The notes: generated by a model not told the origin, from the letters alone. A stretch of DNA of 64,000 nucleotides from Lysobacterales bacterium (GCA_014946745.1 JADCRD010000001.1:1296427-1360426), one strand, 5' to 3'; numbered from the stretch's first letter, positions 41,383 through 50,462 are shown. Numbers and translations are program-made.

Positions 41383-42416
41383 GCCGGTCACTTCGCTGCA
41401 CAACGCCGCCTGCATCGCTGGCTGCGCGCGAGACCCGCAGCCTCGCTTCGACGTCGGCTTCCATCGATCCGGTTGCGACCGTTTGCGGTTCGTCCGCGCT
41501 GCCGCTGGGCCTGCGCCTCGCGGCACTCTCGCTTCTGGCTCTGCTGTCCGCCTGCGGCGTTGCCCCGCGCGCGGTGGTGGTCGATCGACCCGGTCAGGAG
41601 CGCGGCCCAAGCCGAGGCAGCGCGCCGCCGCAGGACAGCGGGCGCGTGCACATCGTGCAGCGCGGCGACACCCTCTACAGCATCGCCTTCCGCCACCGCC
41701 TGGAGTACCGTCAGATCGCAGCCTGGAACGGTATCGGCGAGCCGTACACGATCTATCCCGGCCAGCGACTGCGGCTGTCTCCGCCGGGTCAGGCCGTGGC
41801 GCAGACCGGATCGCGTCCCGCGCCGAACGCCAGCGCAGGCGGCATTGTGCAGGGCAGTGCGAGACCCGCTCCGCCTTCGACACCGGCAACGGGCGGCGCC
41901 GCGAGCAGGCCGGCAAGTCCCGCCACGACTTCGCCCGTGGCATCCACCCCGACACCGCCGCCGACGACACCCGGAGCGTCGACTGCGCCTGCACCGGTCA
42001 ACGCCCCTCCGGCTCCCAGACCCTCGCCATCGGCACCCAGCGGCCCGGTGCGCTGGCAGTGGCCGACATCGGGGCAGATCGTTGGGCGCTTCGTTTCCGG
42101 CGATCCGACGCGTCAGGGTTTGAGTATCGCCGGTAGCGCTGGACAGCCCGTGCGCGCGGCCGGCGCAGGCGTCGTTGTCTATTCCGGGTCAGGCCTGATC
42201 GGCTACGGCGAGCTGGTGATCATCAAGCACAACGACGAATTCCTGTCCGCCTACGGCCACAACCGAAAGCGTCTGGTGGCCGAGGGCGAGCAGGTGCGTG
42301 CCGGCCAGCAGATCGCCGAAATGGGGCGCTCGGGCGCGGCACGCGACATGCTGCACTTCGAGATCCGGCGCAGTGGGCGGCCGGTCGACCCCTTGGCACA
42401 CCTGCCCGCGCGCTGA
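41379..42416 (+). CDS. nlpD: NlpD-like lipoprotein, LysM plus degenerate M23 domain
   Basis: 345 residues. The hydrophobic segment [13 protein letters not shown] contains the lipobox (Cys about residue 59), so either the n-region is long or an internal start is used. LysM domain ([25 protein letters not shown]), a Pro/Ala/Ser/Thr linker, then an M23/LytM domain ([20 protein letters not shown], '[18 protein letters not shown]'). The first His of the HxH metal pair is Met here, as expected for non-catalytic NlpD that activates amidases. The usual rpoS gene does not follow. Confidence 0.92.
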   Translation: MSRSLRCTTPPASLAARETRSLASTSASIDPVATVCGSSALPLGLRLAALSLLALLSACGVAPRAVVVDRPGQERGPSRGSAPPQDSGRVHIVQRGDTLYSIAFRHRLEYRQIAAWNGIGEPYTIYPGQRLRLSPPGQAVAQTGSRPAPNASAGGIVQGSARPAPPSTPATGGAASRPASPATTSPVASTPTPPPTTPGASTAPAPVNAPPAPRPSPSAPSGPVRWQWPTSGQIVGRFVSGDPTRQGLSIAGSAGQPVRAAGAGVVVYSGSGLIGYGELVIIKHNDEFLSAYGHNRKRLVAEGEQVRAGQQIAEMGRSGAARDMLHFEIRRSGRPVDPLAHLPAR

Positions 42417-42830
42417 GCGCGGCGGGCAAGACAGCTGCTCGCCGCGGGCGGCACCGGCGTCCTGCAGAGTGACAGCTCGGCACGACTGCAGCAGGTGTGG
42501 GCCTCACCTGGCGCGACCTGGGGAAGCACGGATCACGTCCCATCCTCAACTTGATCGGTGCTTGCGAGCCCGGCGCAGATCCGGACTCGCGTCCGCTGGA
42601 TCAAGCGCCGACGTGCTCGACCCGCGAGCGCGCCGGCCGTGGCGGGCAGCAAAGCTGAATTCTTCAGCGCTGCCTTGGCTGGGGTAGGGCGGCTGGCCGC
42701 GAGCGCCTCGCGATGTGCTGGCGGCACCGTGCAGCTTCATTTGCACGCGCTGGGACTTGACCCTCGAACCCAGAATGCAGAAGGCCCGCAGCTGCGGGCC
42801 TTCCTGAACTTCGATTGCTGCTGAGTTCGC
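42417..42830. other. Intergenic region between nlpD and the response regulator
   Basis: About 410 bp where the two flanking genes converge. I see no coding frame with a plausible start and motif, and no rpoS. The only structure is the palindrome near its right end, listed separately. Confidence 0.6.
42780..42803 (-). terminator. Palindromic terminator-like hairpin after the response regulator
   Basis: A perfect 24-nt palindrome with arms GAAGGCCCGCAG/CTGCGGGCCTTC. It lies 28 bases past the response-regulator stop on the minus strand and could also end nlpD transcripts. The T-run is weak. Confidence 0.5.
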
Positions 42831-43214
42831 TCAGCTCTGCTCCGGCGTGATGCCGGCGAGCAGGTCGCGCACCAAGCTGATCAGTGCGGCCTCGTTGACC
42901 GGCTTGGTCAAGTAAGCCTTGGCGCCCTGACGCAGGCCCCAGACCTTGTCGGTGACCTGGTCCTTGGTCGTGACCAGCACGATCGGGATGTGCGCCGTGG
43001 CGGGTTCCTTCGAGATCGAGCGGGTGGCCTGGAAGCCGTTCAAGTTCGGCATGACCACGTCCATCAGGATCAGGTCGGGCAGCTCGCGCTTTGCCACCTC
43101 CACGCCCTGGGCGCCGTCTTCCGCGCTGATCACCTCGTGGCCCAGCTTCTCCATGATCTTCTTCATGCCCATCAGCTGGGAGGGGGAGTCGTCGACGATC
43201 AGCACGCGTGCCAT
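42831..43214 (-). CDS. PilH-like single-domain response regulator
   Basis: 127 residues, receiver domain only. Acidic pocket in VLIVDDSPSQL, phospho-acceptor Asp in LILMDVVMPNLNGF (about residue 51), Thr/Lys switch residues in VLVTTKDQ and AYLTKPV. Closest in pattern to PilH/PilG of the type IV pilus chemosensory system (TTKDQVTDKVWGLRQGAK). GAGG is 7 bases before the ATG. No other pil/chp gene lies in the window, so the role is suggested only. Confidence 0.82.
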   Translation of the reverse strand: MARVLIVDDSPSQLMGMKKIMEKLGHEVISAEDGAQGVEVAKRELPDLILMDVVMPNLNGFQATRSISKEPATAHIPIVLVTTKDQVTDKVWGLRQGAKAYLTKPVNEAALISLVRDLLAGITPEQS

Positions 43215-43313
43215 GCAGGGCCTCTTTCAGGTGTGGGGTCGGGCGTGGTGTCACGGCCCGGTTGACCCGGCGATTCTAGCCGCTTCGGCGCGGCGCACAA
43301 ACCGGGCCCGGGT

Positions 43314-44315
43314 TCAATCCGTGATGCAGACCAAGGAGCGGCCGAAGGATCCGCCTTCCAGCATGGTGTCGAACACCGGCGCCAACTCGTCCAGGACGAC
43401 GGTGCGCGTGCAGATCGCGTCCAGGTGCGCGGGCTTCCAGTCGCCCGCCAGCCGCTCCCAGATCGCCTCGCGGATCGGCCGCGCCGTGCCGGCCGAGGCG
43501 ATGCCCAGCAGCGATACGCCACGGATGATGAAGGGCATCACCGTGGTCGCCAGCGCATGACCACCGGCCAGACCGCAGCTGGCGATGTTGCCGTAGGGCT
43601 GGATCACACGGGTCAACCCGGCCAGCATTTCGTCGCCGACGTTGTCGATGGCGCCAGCCCAGATCGCATTTTCCAGCGGCTTCTGGCCCCAGTGCAGGTT
43701 CTCGCGGGAGATCACCTGGCGGGCGCCGAGTCGGCTCAGAAAGTCGAGATGCCGCAGCTTGCCGGTGATCGCATGCGCCTCGTAGCCGGCGCGGGTGAGG
43801 ATGTCGATGGCCAGCATCCCCACGCCGCCGGTCGCGCCGGTGACCACGATGGGCCCCATCGACGGCGTCTGCCCGTTCTGCTCCATGCGGTAGAGCGACA
43901 GCGCCGCGGTGAAGCCCGCCGTGCCAAGGATCATCGCCTCGCGCAGGTCGAGCCCGGCCGGCAGCGGGATCGTCCACTGCGAGTCCAGGCGCAGGTACTC
44001 GCTATAGCCGCCGTCGCGCGTCTCCGACAGGCCGCTGCCGGTGCACAGCACGGCGTCACCTTCCTTGAAGCGCGGATCGGTGGAGGCCACCACATGCCCC
44101 GCCGCATCGATACCACCGACCAGTGGAAACTTGCGCAGGATGCGCCCCTTGCCGGTTCCGGCCAGCGCGTCCTTGTAGTTGATCGAAGAGAACGCGACCC
44201 TCACCACCACCTCGCCGGGGCTCAGATCCTCCAGCCCGATCGACTCGATACCGGCACGATGCTTGCCGCTGTCGGCGTGGATACGGAAAGCGCGGAACCG
44301 GGCGGGAACGCTCAC
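43314..44315 (-). CDS. acuI: AcuI/YhdH family NADPH-dependent quinone/acrylyl-CoA reductase
   Basis: 333 residues from GTG 44315, with AGGAG 7 bases upstream; longer frames upstream lack homology. Zinc-free MDR fold: 'FSSINYKDALAGTGKGRILR', 'FPLVGGIDAAGHVV', cofactor motif VTGATGGVGMLA, 'FIIRGVSLLGIASAG'. YhdH/AcuI enzymes reduce acryloyl-CoA to propionyl-CoA with NADPH, protecting against the toxic acyl-CoA. Confidence 0.9.
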   Translation of the reverse strand: MSVPARFRAFRIHADSGKHRAGIESIGLEDLSPGEVVVRVAFSSINYKDALAGTGKGRILRKFPLVGGIDAAGHVVASTDPRFKEGDAVLCTGSGLSETRDGGYSEYLRLDSQWTIPLPAGLDLREAMILGTAGFTAALSLYRMEQNGQTPSMGPIVVTGATGGVGMLAIDILTRAGYEAHAITGKLRHLDFLSRLGARQVISRENLHWGQKPLENAIWAGAIDNVGDEMLAGLTRVIQPYGNIASCGLAGGHALATTVMPFIIRGVSLLGIASAGTARPIREAIWERLAGDWKPAHLDAICTRTVVLDELAPVFDTMLEGGSFGRSLVCITD

Positions 44316-44688
44316 GGCGATCTCCTGGGCAGTCAAGTGGCCGCGGAGGATAGCAGGGGTGGCGGGTGGGGCAGGGCGACAGTGGACATGCTCGCAGCCC
44401 CGCGCAGTGCATCCGATCTGGACGCCGAACATGTTCGCGTCCTTTGCAGGGCACTGTGACAAACAGTTCGCTCAGCTTGCGGCTGCGACTGCCCGATGCG
44501 ACGATCCCACGGCGTCAACGCGAGGCCGGAAAAGGCTGCCAGATTAGGCGGACGTGATGGGCGGAATGTCTGGCATAAGCGATTGATGCTGAAGATGTTG
44601 TTCCGAGGTCCGTCCGCAGGGCTCATGAATTATGCGGCGGTGTTGTCAGGACAGTTCCCGTCAAATGCTGGTTTGCACTTAAGGCGAA
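44316..44688. other. Gap at the boundary of the accessory island
   Basis: About 370 bp between the divergent acuI and the small membrane protein gene. No convincing gene. Base composition drops in GC toward its right end, marking the transition from core genes to the T6SS cargo island. Confidence 0.5.
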
Positions 44689-45006
44689 ATGATGTCTCAT
44701 ATCCAAGAAGCGAAGCTACTTCACAAGTTGCAGCGCCAAATCGAAGCGCAGCCTTCCTTCCAATTTAGTGGGGTTCTGATCAGCGTTGTTCTTTGGTTGG
44801 CATTGGCTGTCTACTTCTTTTTGCTTCTGCGCCTCGATGGCGGATTCATGCTGTTCGTTGTAGCGGCTGCTTCAATTCTTTTCGGCATAGTCATTGCTAC
44901 CGCCGCCTTCCGTGGCTTGGCGGCCAAACAATGGTCCTTCATAAAGCCGCACATAAACCAGGAGACAGTTGCATCACGCTTGCGCGAACTTGAGAGCCAA
45001 TGCTAA
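44689..45006 (+). CDS. Small two-TM protein of unknown function
   Basis: 105 residues; not recognised. A polar N-terminal helix is followed by two adjacent membrane helices (GVLISVVLWLALAVYFFLLL and GGFMLFVVAAASILFGIVIATAAF) and a charged C-terminus ending in ESQC. AAGGCG precedes the start, which could be either of two consecutive ATGs. Codon use and GC are lower than in neighbouring core genes, suggesting transfer. The stop codon coincides with the start of a ~110-bp repeat also found after the nuclease-like gene at 48599. It could be an immunity or toxin-related cargo gene, but nothing proves it. Confidence 0.6.
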   Translation: MMSHIQEAKLLHKLQRQIEAQPSFQFSGVLISVVLWLALAVYFFLLLRLDGGFMLFVVAAASILFGIVIATAAFRGLAAKQWSFIKPHINQETVASRLRELESQC

Positions 45007-45113
45007 AGGATGGATCGCGCGCAGCTGCGATCTGACCCGCTACTTGAACAAGGCCGGTGGCGGTCTTCGACCTTTTTTGTTGAAAGAATTTTTCAGGCGC
45101 TGGCCGGTGCGGC
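45004..45113. repeat. ~110-bp repeat, copy A
   Basis: Starts at the TAA stop of the two-TM gene and ends at the IS left end. It matches 49394-49503 at roughly three quarters of positions by eye. It contains an imperfect hairpin GATCGCG..TGCGATC near its start and a T6 run (in CCTTTTTTG) near its middle. Confidence 0.7.
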
Positions 45114-45185
45114 GTAAGCTCCCCGGTACTGCGGACACAGGTTTCTAGAACTTTCTGGCAAGGTTTCCCCAGCCAGGAGGTTCAG

Positions 45186-45452
45186 ATGCGCAAGTCAAAG
45201 TTCACCGAGACGCAGATCGTCTCGATCCTCAAGCAGGCCGATGCGGGTATGCCGGTCAAGGACGTTTGCCGGCAGGCCGGGATCAGTGTGGCGACGTACT
45301 ACCAGTGGAAGTCGAAGTTCGGTGGCATGGAGGCCTCGGAGCTCAAGCGCGTGCGCGAGCTCGAGGAGGAAAACAGCCGCCTCAAGCGCCTGTACGCCGA
45401 CCTCGCGCTGGAGAACTCGGCGATGAAGGACCTGATCGCAAAAAAGTTGTAG
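45186..45452 (+). CDS. IS3 transposase OrfA
   Basis: 88 residues with AGGAGG 5 bases before the ATG. HTH_Tnp_1 domain (KFTETQIVSILKQADAGMPV, ICYK-like helix VKDVCRQAGISVATYYQWKS) and a C-terminal leucine-zipper-like coiled coil (LKRVRELEEENSRLKRLYAD). It binds the IS ends. The last codons run through AAAAAAG, where -1 slippage gives the OrfAB transposase. Confidence 0.92.
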   Translation: MRKSKFTETQIVSILKQADAGMPVKDVCRQAGISVATYYQWKSKFGGMEASELKRVRELEEENSRLKRLYADLALENSAMKDLIAKKL

Positions 45453-46300
45453 CGCCGGCGCAGAAGCGCGAGGCGGTGCGTTTCCTCTCGGAAGCCCATC
45501 GCCTGCCGCTGCGTCGGTCCTGCGCCTGCATCGGGTTGTCGCGCTCGGCCTGGTACGCCCCGCCACTGGACTGGACGGTGCGCGATGCCGAACTGATCGC
45601 AGCGCTTTCAGAGGCTGTGCGCGAGCGGCCGAGCCGAGGTTTCTGGAAGTGCTCGGACCTGCTGCGGCGCTGCCGTCCCGACTGGAATCCCAAGCGCATC
45701 TATCGCGTGTACAAGGCCATGAAGCTCAACCTGCGCCGCCCCGCCAAGCGCCGTCTGCCCAAACGCGAGCGCGTGCCGCTGTACGTGCCGCAACTGCCCG
45801 ACAGCGTGTGGTCGGCGGACTTCATGAGCGACGCGCTCACCTGCGGGCGACGCTTCCGCACCTTCAACGTGATCGACGACTTCAACCGCGAGGCCTTGCA
45901 CATCGAGGTCGACACCTCGATCAACGCGCAGCGCCTGATCCGCGTCTTCGAGCGCCTGCAGCGCGAGCGTGGGCTGCCGCAGGTGCTGCGCACCGACAAC
46001 GGCCCTGAGTTTCTCGGCGAAGCATTCGTGGCTTGGGCGAAGTCCCAAGGTATGGCCATCCAGTACATCCAGCCCGGCAAGCCCAATCAAAACGCCTACA
46101 TCGAGCGCTTCAACCGGACATTCCGCGAGGAGGTCCTGGACCAGCACCTGTTCTCTCGCTTGGACGACGTCCGCGAGGCGGCGTGGTGGTGGATGCTCGA
46201 CTACAACGAGGAACGACCCCATGACGCCCTCGACGGGATGACACCCGCCGAGCGCAAAGCCCAAGCAGCCGAAGGTTCTAGGAATTCCTTGTCCGCTTGA
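45443..46300 (+). CDS. IS3 transposase OrfB (reached by -1 frameshift from OrfA)
   Basis: About 285 residues counted from the slippage site. HTH_21 segment (RFLSEAHRLPLRRSCACIGL) and rve integrase core with the DDE triad: Asp in VWSADFMSDA, Asp in LRTDNGPEF, Glu in AYIERFNRTFREEVLDQ. The frame is intact, so the element may be active. It lies -1 relative to OrfA, and no independent start with a ribosome site was found. Confidence 0.9.
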   Translation, partial: KVVAPAQKREAVRFLSEAHRLPLRRSCACIGLSRSAWYAPPLDWTVRDAELIAALSEAVRERPSRGFWKCSDLLRRCRPDWNPKRIYRVYKAMKLNLRRPAKRRLPKRERVPLYVPQLPDSVWSADFMSDALTCGRRFRTFNVIDDFNREALHIEVDTSINAQRLIRVFERLQRERGLPQVLRTDNGPEFLGEAFVAWAKSQGMAIQYIQPGKPNQNAYIERFNRTFREEVLDQHLFSRLDDVREAAWWWMLDYNEERPHDALDGMTPAERKAQAAEGSRNSLSA

Positions 46301-46423
46301 CGGGAGAGCTTACGGTGGGTGTCGCCTTTCTGTTCGGCGAGCAGGCGGTTGCCGTCCCAGCAGAAGAGGGTGGGGACGTTGTGGGTTGGCCTGTTTTCTT
46401 GGGCGTTGCGGGTGGTCGAGAGC

Positions 46424-46441
46424 GGTGGGTCAAGACCCACC
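46424..46441. repeat. Palindromic repeat inside rhs copy 1 (unit 1)
   Basis: GGTGGGTCAAGACCCACC followed by CTATGGGGGC. Read on the minus strand in frame it gives PHRVGLDPPLSTTR. Confidence 0.85.
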
Positions 46442-46516
46442 CTATGGGGGCTTGAGGGCGGTGTTGGGGTGGGGCGATCAGGCGTGTCGCCCTGCGCGTG
46501 GCGGGTGGTCGAGAGC

Positions 46517-46534
46517 GGTGGGTCGAGACCCACC
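46517..46534. repeat. Palindromic repeat inside rhs copy 1 (unit 2)
   Basis: GGTGGGTCGAGACCCACC followed by CTATGGGGGC; second unit 93 bp from the first, again in frame. Confidence 0.85.
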
Positions 46535-48598
46535 CTATGGGGGCGCGGGGCTTTGAGCGCTTCGGCGAGTGCGGTTTCGTCGCCGTGTTCGATCCACGCG
46601 TTCGCTGCGGCTTCGCTGATCGGGTACTTGGCGATGCGGCGGCCGAAGGGGTCGTAGTCGTAGGCCCAGTGTTCGCGGGAGGTCGAGTCGCTGGCGGGAG
46701 CGAAAGGGGCGACTCCGCTGCGGCGCGCTTCCAGTGCAGTGAGACTCGTGCCGCCTGAGCCTGAGCCTGCAGTGCTTGCAACGCTGCGCAGGCTTTGCGC
46801 TTGCGCTTGCGCTTGCGCCTGCGAGCCCGCGGACGCAGACCCCGTCGCCTCGTTGGCCGCCCTATTGATGCCTTCACCGCGCTCGACACAGAGCACCCGC
46901 AGCTGATGCTCGGCGTCCCAGTGCAGGCGCATGCGCTGATGACCGCCGCTGCGCTTCTCGACGGTGTTGCCCCAAGTGTCGTAGCGGTAGCGATGCTCGC
47001 CGTAGACGGTGAGGCGGTTGGGTTTGGCCTCGCCCCATTGGCTGGGGTCGCTGGCACGCTGCTCGGGCGTCAGCAGCGGGTTGAAGTTCCGGTCGTGAAT
47101 GTTCTCGCGGACATACTCGGCCCACTCGGCTTCGGTCCAGGTCTTCTGGCTGCCGGGTGTCTGGCCCTGCAGCTGGTTCGGGTCGAGCAGGTTGCTGGCG
47201 GGGTCGAAGGCGAAGCGCTCGACACCCAGCGGGCCTTGCGCGGCCAGCAGGCGGCCGGTGGCGTCGTAGCGGTAGAGGCTGCGGCCGGTGCGCTGGTCGT
47301 CGATGCCCAGCAGCTGGCCGCTGCGGTCGTAGTGGTAGTGGCGGGCGATCCTGGGTTCGGGCGTCGGCGCATTCGCGTCGGTGGGACGCACGAACTGGCG
47401 GATCAGCCGGCCGGCTGCGTCGCGCTCGAAGAAGCTGCGCAGCGCACCCTGCGTGCGCACGGTCTCGCGGTGCAGGGCATCGCGCTCGAACTCGGTGATG
47501 ACCTCGCCATCGAGCTTGAGCTTGGACACGTGGCCCGAGCCGTACAGCTCGGGCTTGAGCACGCGGCCGTCGGGCAGCACGGTCTCGACCCGATCGCCGA
47601 GGCCGTCGTAGCGGTGGGTGATGCGGAACTCGCGGCCGTCGCGGGTGTGGGTGGTTTCGTGCGCGAGTCGGCCGGTGGGCGTGTAGGCCAGCTCGACGCG
47701 GGCCTGGGCGTTGCGCGCCTGCACCAGCAGGCCGTTGCGGCTGTAGGCGTAGCGGGCGCGGGTGGTGCGAACGGCGGGCGCGGTCGCGGCGGTGATGGCT
47801 GATGCGCCGGCAGCCGCCGCAGCACCTGCGCCCGCACGCGAGCTCGCGTTCGTGCCGATGGGCTCTGCCGCGCGCACCGCGACCTTCTCCATCAGCCGGC
47901 CCATGGCATCGCGCTGGTAGTGGCTGCGCAGCACGCCGGGCGCGCGCGGCGCCATCCACTCGGCCCCGACGGGCACGCCGTCGGCGGATTCGATCAGCTC
48001 ACCCGCGCGGTTGTAACGGTAGTCAATGCGTCGTGCATCGAAGCCCTGTTCGCTGATCAGCCGGTCGGCGGCGTCCCAGCCGAAGCGGTACAGCGCGCCG
48101 TTCTCGTTGGTCAGCGTGGCCAGCCGACCGTGGCGGTAGTACTGGTAGGCCAGGCGATGGCCGAGGGCGTTCTCACGCGCCATCGGGCGGCCGGCCGGGT
48201 CGAGCAGGTAGCGGGTCGCGTGGCCCTGCGGATCGTGGTGGGCGATGAGGCGGCCCAGCGGGTCGTAGGCAAAGCGCTCGACCGCGCCGTCGGGATGCGT
48301 CATCGCCACCACGCGGTCGGGGCGGTTGAGGCGCTGGTACTGGTAGTGGGTGATGCCCCCGAGCGCGTCGACGAGGCGCAGCAAGTTGCCGCGCGGGAGA
48401 TTCAGTCAGTTGTCAAAGAGCTATTCCGCCTACGAATGTGGAGTCAATGATGGCTGAAGCCAACCGCCCTCAACACAAAGCGCAGCTTCTGGAACTCCTG
48501 CTCGAATACAAGATTCTTCGGTACAAGATTTGGCCCTGGATCTTGTACAGCGTGAGGCTGCGGGGCATACTCAGTCGAGTTGCCAATCGGAGTACGCC

Positions 48599-49369
48599 AT
48601 GGCTATGTCCGAGGATGAATTCACTCTTGGCGCAATCGAACTGCTCCATAGGTTTGGTGTTCGGGTTGCTCGAGTGCCAATAGAAGCCGATGCAAAAACT
48701 CCCGATCTTCGTGGGGCCGGAGGCCCCGACCTGTATGCGATTGAACTCAAGCAGCGAGACAGTGACCGTGTTCTGAATGCTCTTCCTGAGGTCGAACCAG
48801 CTGCTCTTCAGCAGCTTGCCCCATTCGGATTGACGAGAGACCGAGCTGTTCAATCCTTGATTCGGGTCGGCGCTCATCAGCTGCGACGCGAGCTGGAGAC
48901 AACCCTTCGGCTCATTTGGGTGCACTGTGAAGGCTTCGACTCGGAGTCCGATCAAGTTCAAGTTCAGAACTCCCTTCTTGGTTCTGAGTATCTGCTTGAT
49001 CGGGGCGAAGGAGGGCGAGTATACCTTTGCCACTTCTTCGGTGAGAGCGACTTCTGGCGATATCGAGCCGAGCTCGACGGCGCGATTGTCTCGCGACAGG
49101 TCGACAAGCACAACGTCAACTTCTCTTTTCTCCTCAATCCGCATTCCCCACGGCTCGATCGTTTGGTGGCATCCACTATTGCCACATCGATTGGAGCCAA
49201 AGCTTTGGTAAATGTGAGAGAGGAAGAAGCGGCTGGCGCGTGCCTGATTGCTGACTGCGAGATTGCCCGGGGCGACAGTGACGCTGTCCTGGCTTATGTT
49301 CGAAACAAGTACGGCCTAGACCTAGTTCGCGTTCCGATTCATAGGTATGGCGGAGTGATGCAATGGTGA
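48599..49369 (+). CDS. PD-(D/E)XK nuclease-like orphan protein
   Basis: 256 residues from ATG 48599 (CGGAG 6 bases upstream). Family not recognised, but residues 34-52 read TPDLRGAGGPDLYAIELKQ: Pro35-Asp36, twelve residues, then Glu49-Leu-Lys51, with Glu14 on the preceding helix. This is the spacing of a PD-(D/E)XK nuclease core (helix-turn-hairpin). The rest is mixed alpha/beta without clear motifs. GC is well below that of the neighbouring core genes. It lies on the strand opposite to the rhs copies and is followed 24 bp later by the ~110-bp repeat. Could be a toxin, a restriction-type enzyme or a defence gene. Confidence 0.6.
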   Translation: MAMSEDEFTLGAIELLHRFGVRVARVPIEADAKTPDLRGAGGPDLYAIELKQRDSDRVLNALPEVEPAALQQLAPFGLTRDRAVQSLIRVGAHQLRRELETTLRLIWVHCEGFDSESDQVQVQNSLLGSEYLLDRGEGGRVYLCHFFGESDFWRYRAELDGAIVSRQVDKHNVNFSFLLNPHSPRLDRLVASTIATSIGAKALVNVREEEAAGACLIADCEIARGDSDAVLAYVRNKYGLDLVRVPIHRYGGVMQW

Positions 49370-49393
49370 GCGTTTCGCGCAGTAGCCTAACGT

Positions 49394-49503
49394 TAAAGGA
49401 TGGATCGCGCGCAGCCGCGATCTAATCCGGTGGTTGAACAAGCCCGGTGGCGGTTTTCGGAGTTCTTACAGAAACAGCTTTCAGGCTCCTGCCGGTGCAA
49501 TGC
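49394..49503. repeat. ~110-bp repeat, copy B
   Basis: Second copy of the element at 45004-45113. It begins 24 bp after the nuclease-like gene and opens with a perfect hairpin GATCGCG-CGCAGC-CGCGATC. Confidence 0.7.
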
Positions 49504-49934
49504 CGGTGCTGATGCGGAAGCGGTGAATTCACCGTCCTCACGCCCGATATCTGCGCGTTCAGCGATGTTTGTCAGCGGCAACTCGCCTATTCTGAAGTTT
49601 GCCCCGCGCATTCGGTGCGAGCGGTCTAGACGCGCGTCATCACGCGGTTTCGCTGCCTGCATCGGCGGGCGGTCTACACCCTGCCGTGAGCCTCTGCAGG
49701 CGTGGGCGTTTGGAAGCTTTCGATGCAAGACTATGGCGGGGCAGCAGGCCGTATCCGCATCGGTTGCCCGCAGTGTCGACACAGCAATTGTGTTCGCGTT
49801 CTGGGCTCGGCGGGCGGCAGGGCGACACGAAGCACTAGCTGTACACGTTGCAGCAGGGGCGTGATGATCCGGCAACTGACATTTAGAGCTACCCTTGCAG
49901 CGTGTTGCGATTGGCAGTTGGATTGGCCCGACAG
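49504..49934. other. Non-coding remnant between repeat copy B and the immunity gene
   Basis: About 430 bp of intermediate composition. Open frames on both strands here have no ribosome site and no recognisable motif. I see nothing functional; it may be debris from earlier cargo exchange. Confidence 0.5.
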
Positions 49935-50462
49935 CTAGCCATAAAAGTATTCCATCCAGCCTTCATGGTTGACTTCAGGAAAATCGAGGAGGGCGTGTTC
50001 TATGCCGCGCGATGACCCGTCATCCTGTCGAACCCGCTCCATTCCTAAACGCCCTCGCGTCTCCGCGCAGACTCGTAAACACCTCAGGAACTCGGTCAGC
50101 GATCTTCCGAATGACACTAAGGGGCCTCCGGCGAGTCCGCCCAGCACCTTGCCGTTTCCGGCCTGTAGCACTGCGATAGGGTTGAAGTCTTGTTGCACCA
50201 CGAATACGACCGCATCTGCGTTCGCGAGCTCGGGGATATCATCAAAATAGGTCTGCCAGCGGTCGATCTCCCCTTTTCCAAGGAAGTGGCACACGTTTCC
50301 GCCAATGTCAAAGTCCAGGCCCGTTTCTGGCAGTGATTCTAAAAGATCCTGCAGGTGCGTTCGTTGGTCGGAGTGTTGCGAGTTGGTTTGAGTTTCTTTC
50401 GCTCTCCGTTCAACTGAGGCTGCGATCAGTGTGAAGTCTGCGGAGTATTCATGACTGTTCAT
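49935..50462 (-). CDS. Probable immunity protein for the Rhs C-terminal toxin
   Basis: 175 residues, acidic, no signal peptide or membrane helix, so cytoplasmic. Its ATG overlaps the rhs stop (ATGA at 50459-50462), the standard place for a cognate immunity gene. The centre (ADAVVFVVQQDFNPIAVLQ, SFGRSLTEFLRCL) faintly recalls SUKH/SMI1-KNR4 immunity proteins, but I cannot assign the family. GC is low, like the adjacent toxin domain, suggesting the pair was acquired as a unit. Confidence 0.65.
   Translation of the reverse strand: MNSHEYSADFTLIAASVERRAKETQTNSQHSDQRTHLQDLLESLPETGLDFDIGGNVCHFLGKGEIDRWQTYFDDIPELANADAVVFVVQQDFNPIAVLQAGNGKVLGGLAGGPLVSFGRSLTEFLRCLRVCAETRGRLGMERVRQDDGSSRGIEHALLDFPEVNHEGWMEYFYG

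Larger units (their letters stand above)
45114..46312 (+). mobile_element. IS3-family insertion sequence (IS407-like), 1.2 kb
   Basis: Ends are defined by imperfect terminal inverted repeats of about 40 bp: GTAAGCTC at 45114 and GAGCTTAC ending at 46312, with further matches to GCGGACA and CTAGAAC inside each end. It carries overlapping orfA and orfB with a slippery run A6G at 45440-45446. The right end falls within the truncated rhs gene. Left and right flanks share no obvious target duplication. Confidence 0.88.
46313..48394. repeat. Long direct repeat, rhs copy 1
   Basis: Matches 51625-53693 over about 2.1 kb in the same orientation with only scattered differences. The edges are sharp: the IS end on the left and GTTGCCGCG on the right. 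Confidence 0.88.
46313..48399 (-). pseudogene. Truncated rhs gene (second copy)
   Basis: Encodes only the middle of an Rhs protein: YD-repeats from 'LVDALGGITHYQYQRLN' to 'LLAEQKGDTH', nearly identical to about 690 residues of the full-length rhs at 50459-55159. The N-terminal third and the start codon are missing at the 48.4-kb end. The C-terminal core and any toxin are missing at 46313, where the frame runs into the IS. An open frame exists but cannot give a functional Rhs. Possibly a recombination donor for the intact gene. Confidence 0.85.

Noticed and set aside
48470..49144. 224-residue open frame on the minus strand opposite the nuclease-like gene
   Set aside because: The plus-strand frame has a well-placed ribosome site and a coherent PD-(D/E)XK motif; the minus frame has neither.
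49385..49503. Integron attC site at repeat copy B (GCCTAAC followed by GTTAAAG)
   Set aside because: The two words are adjacent without the normal spacer, no matching distal core site was found, and copy A lacks GCCTAAC; no integrase is in the window.
49400..49864. 154-residue plus-strand frame between repeat copy B and the immunity gene
   Set aside because: Starts inside the repeat, has no ribosome site, no motif, and atypical composition.
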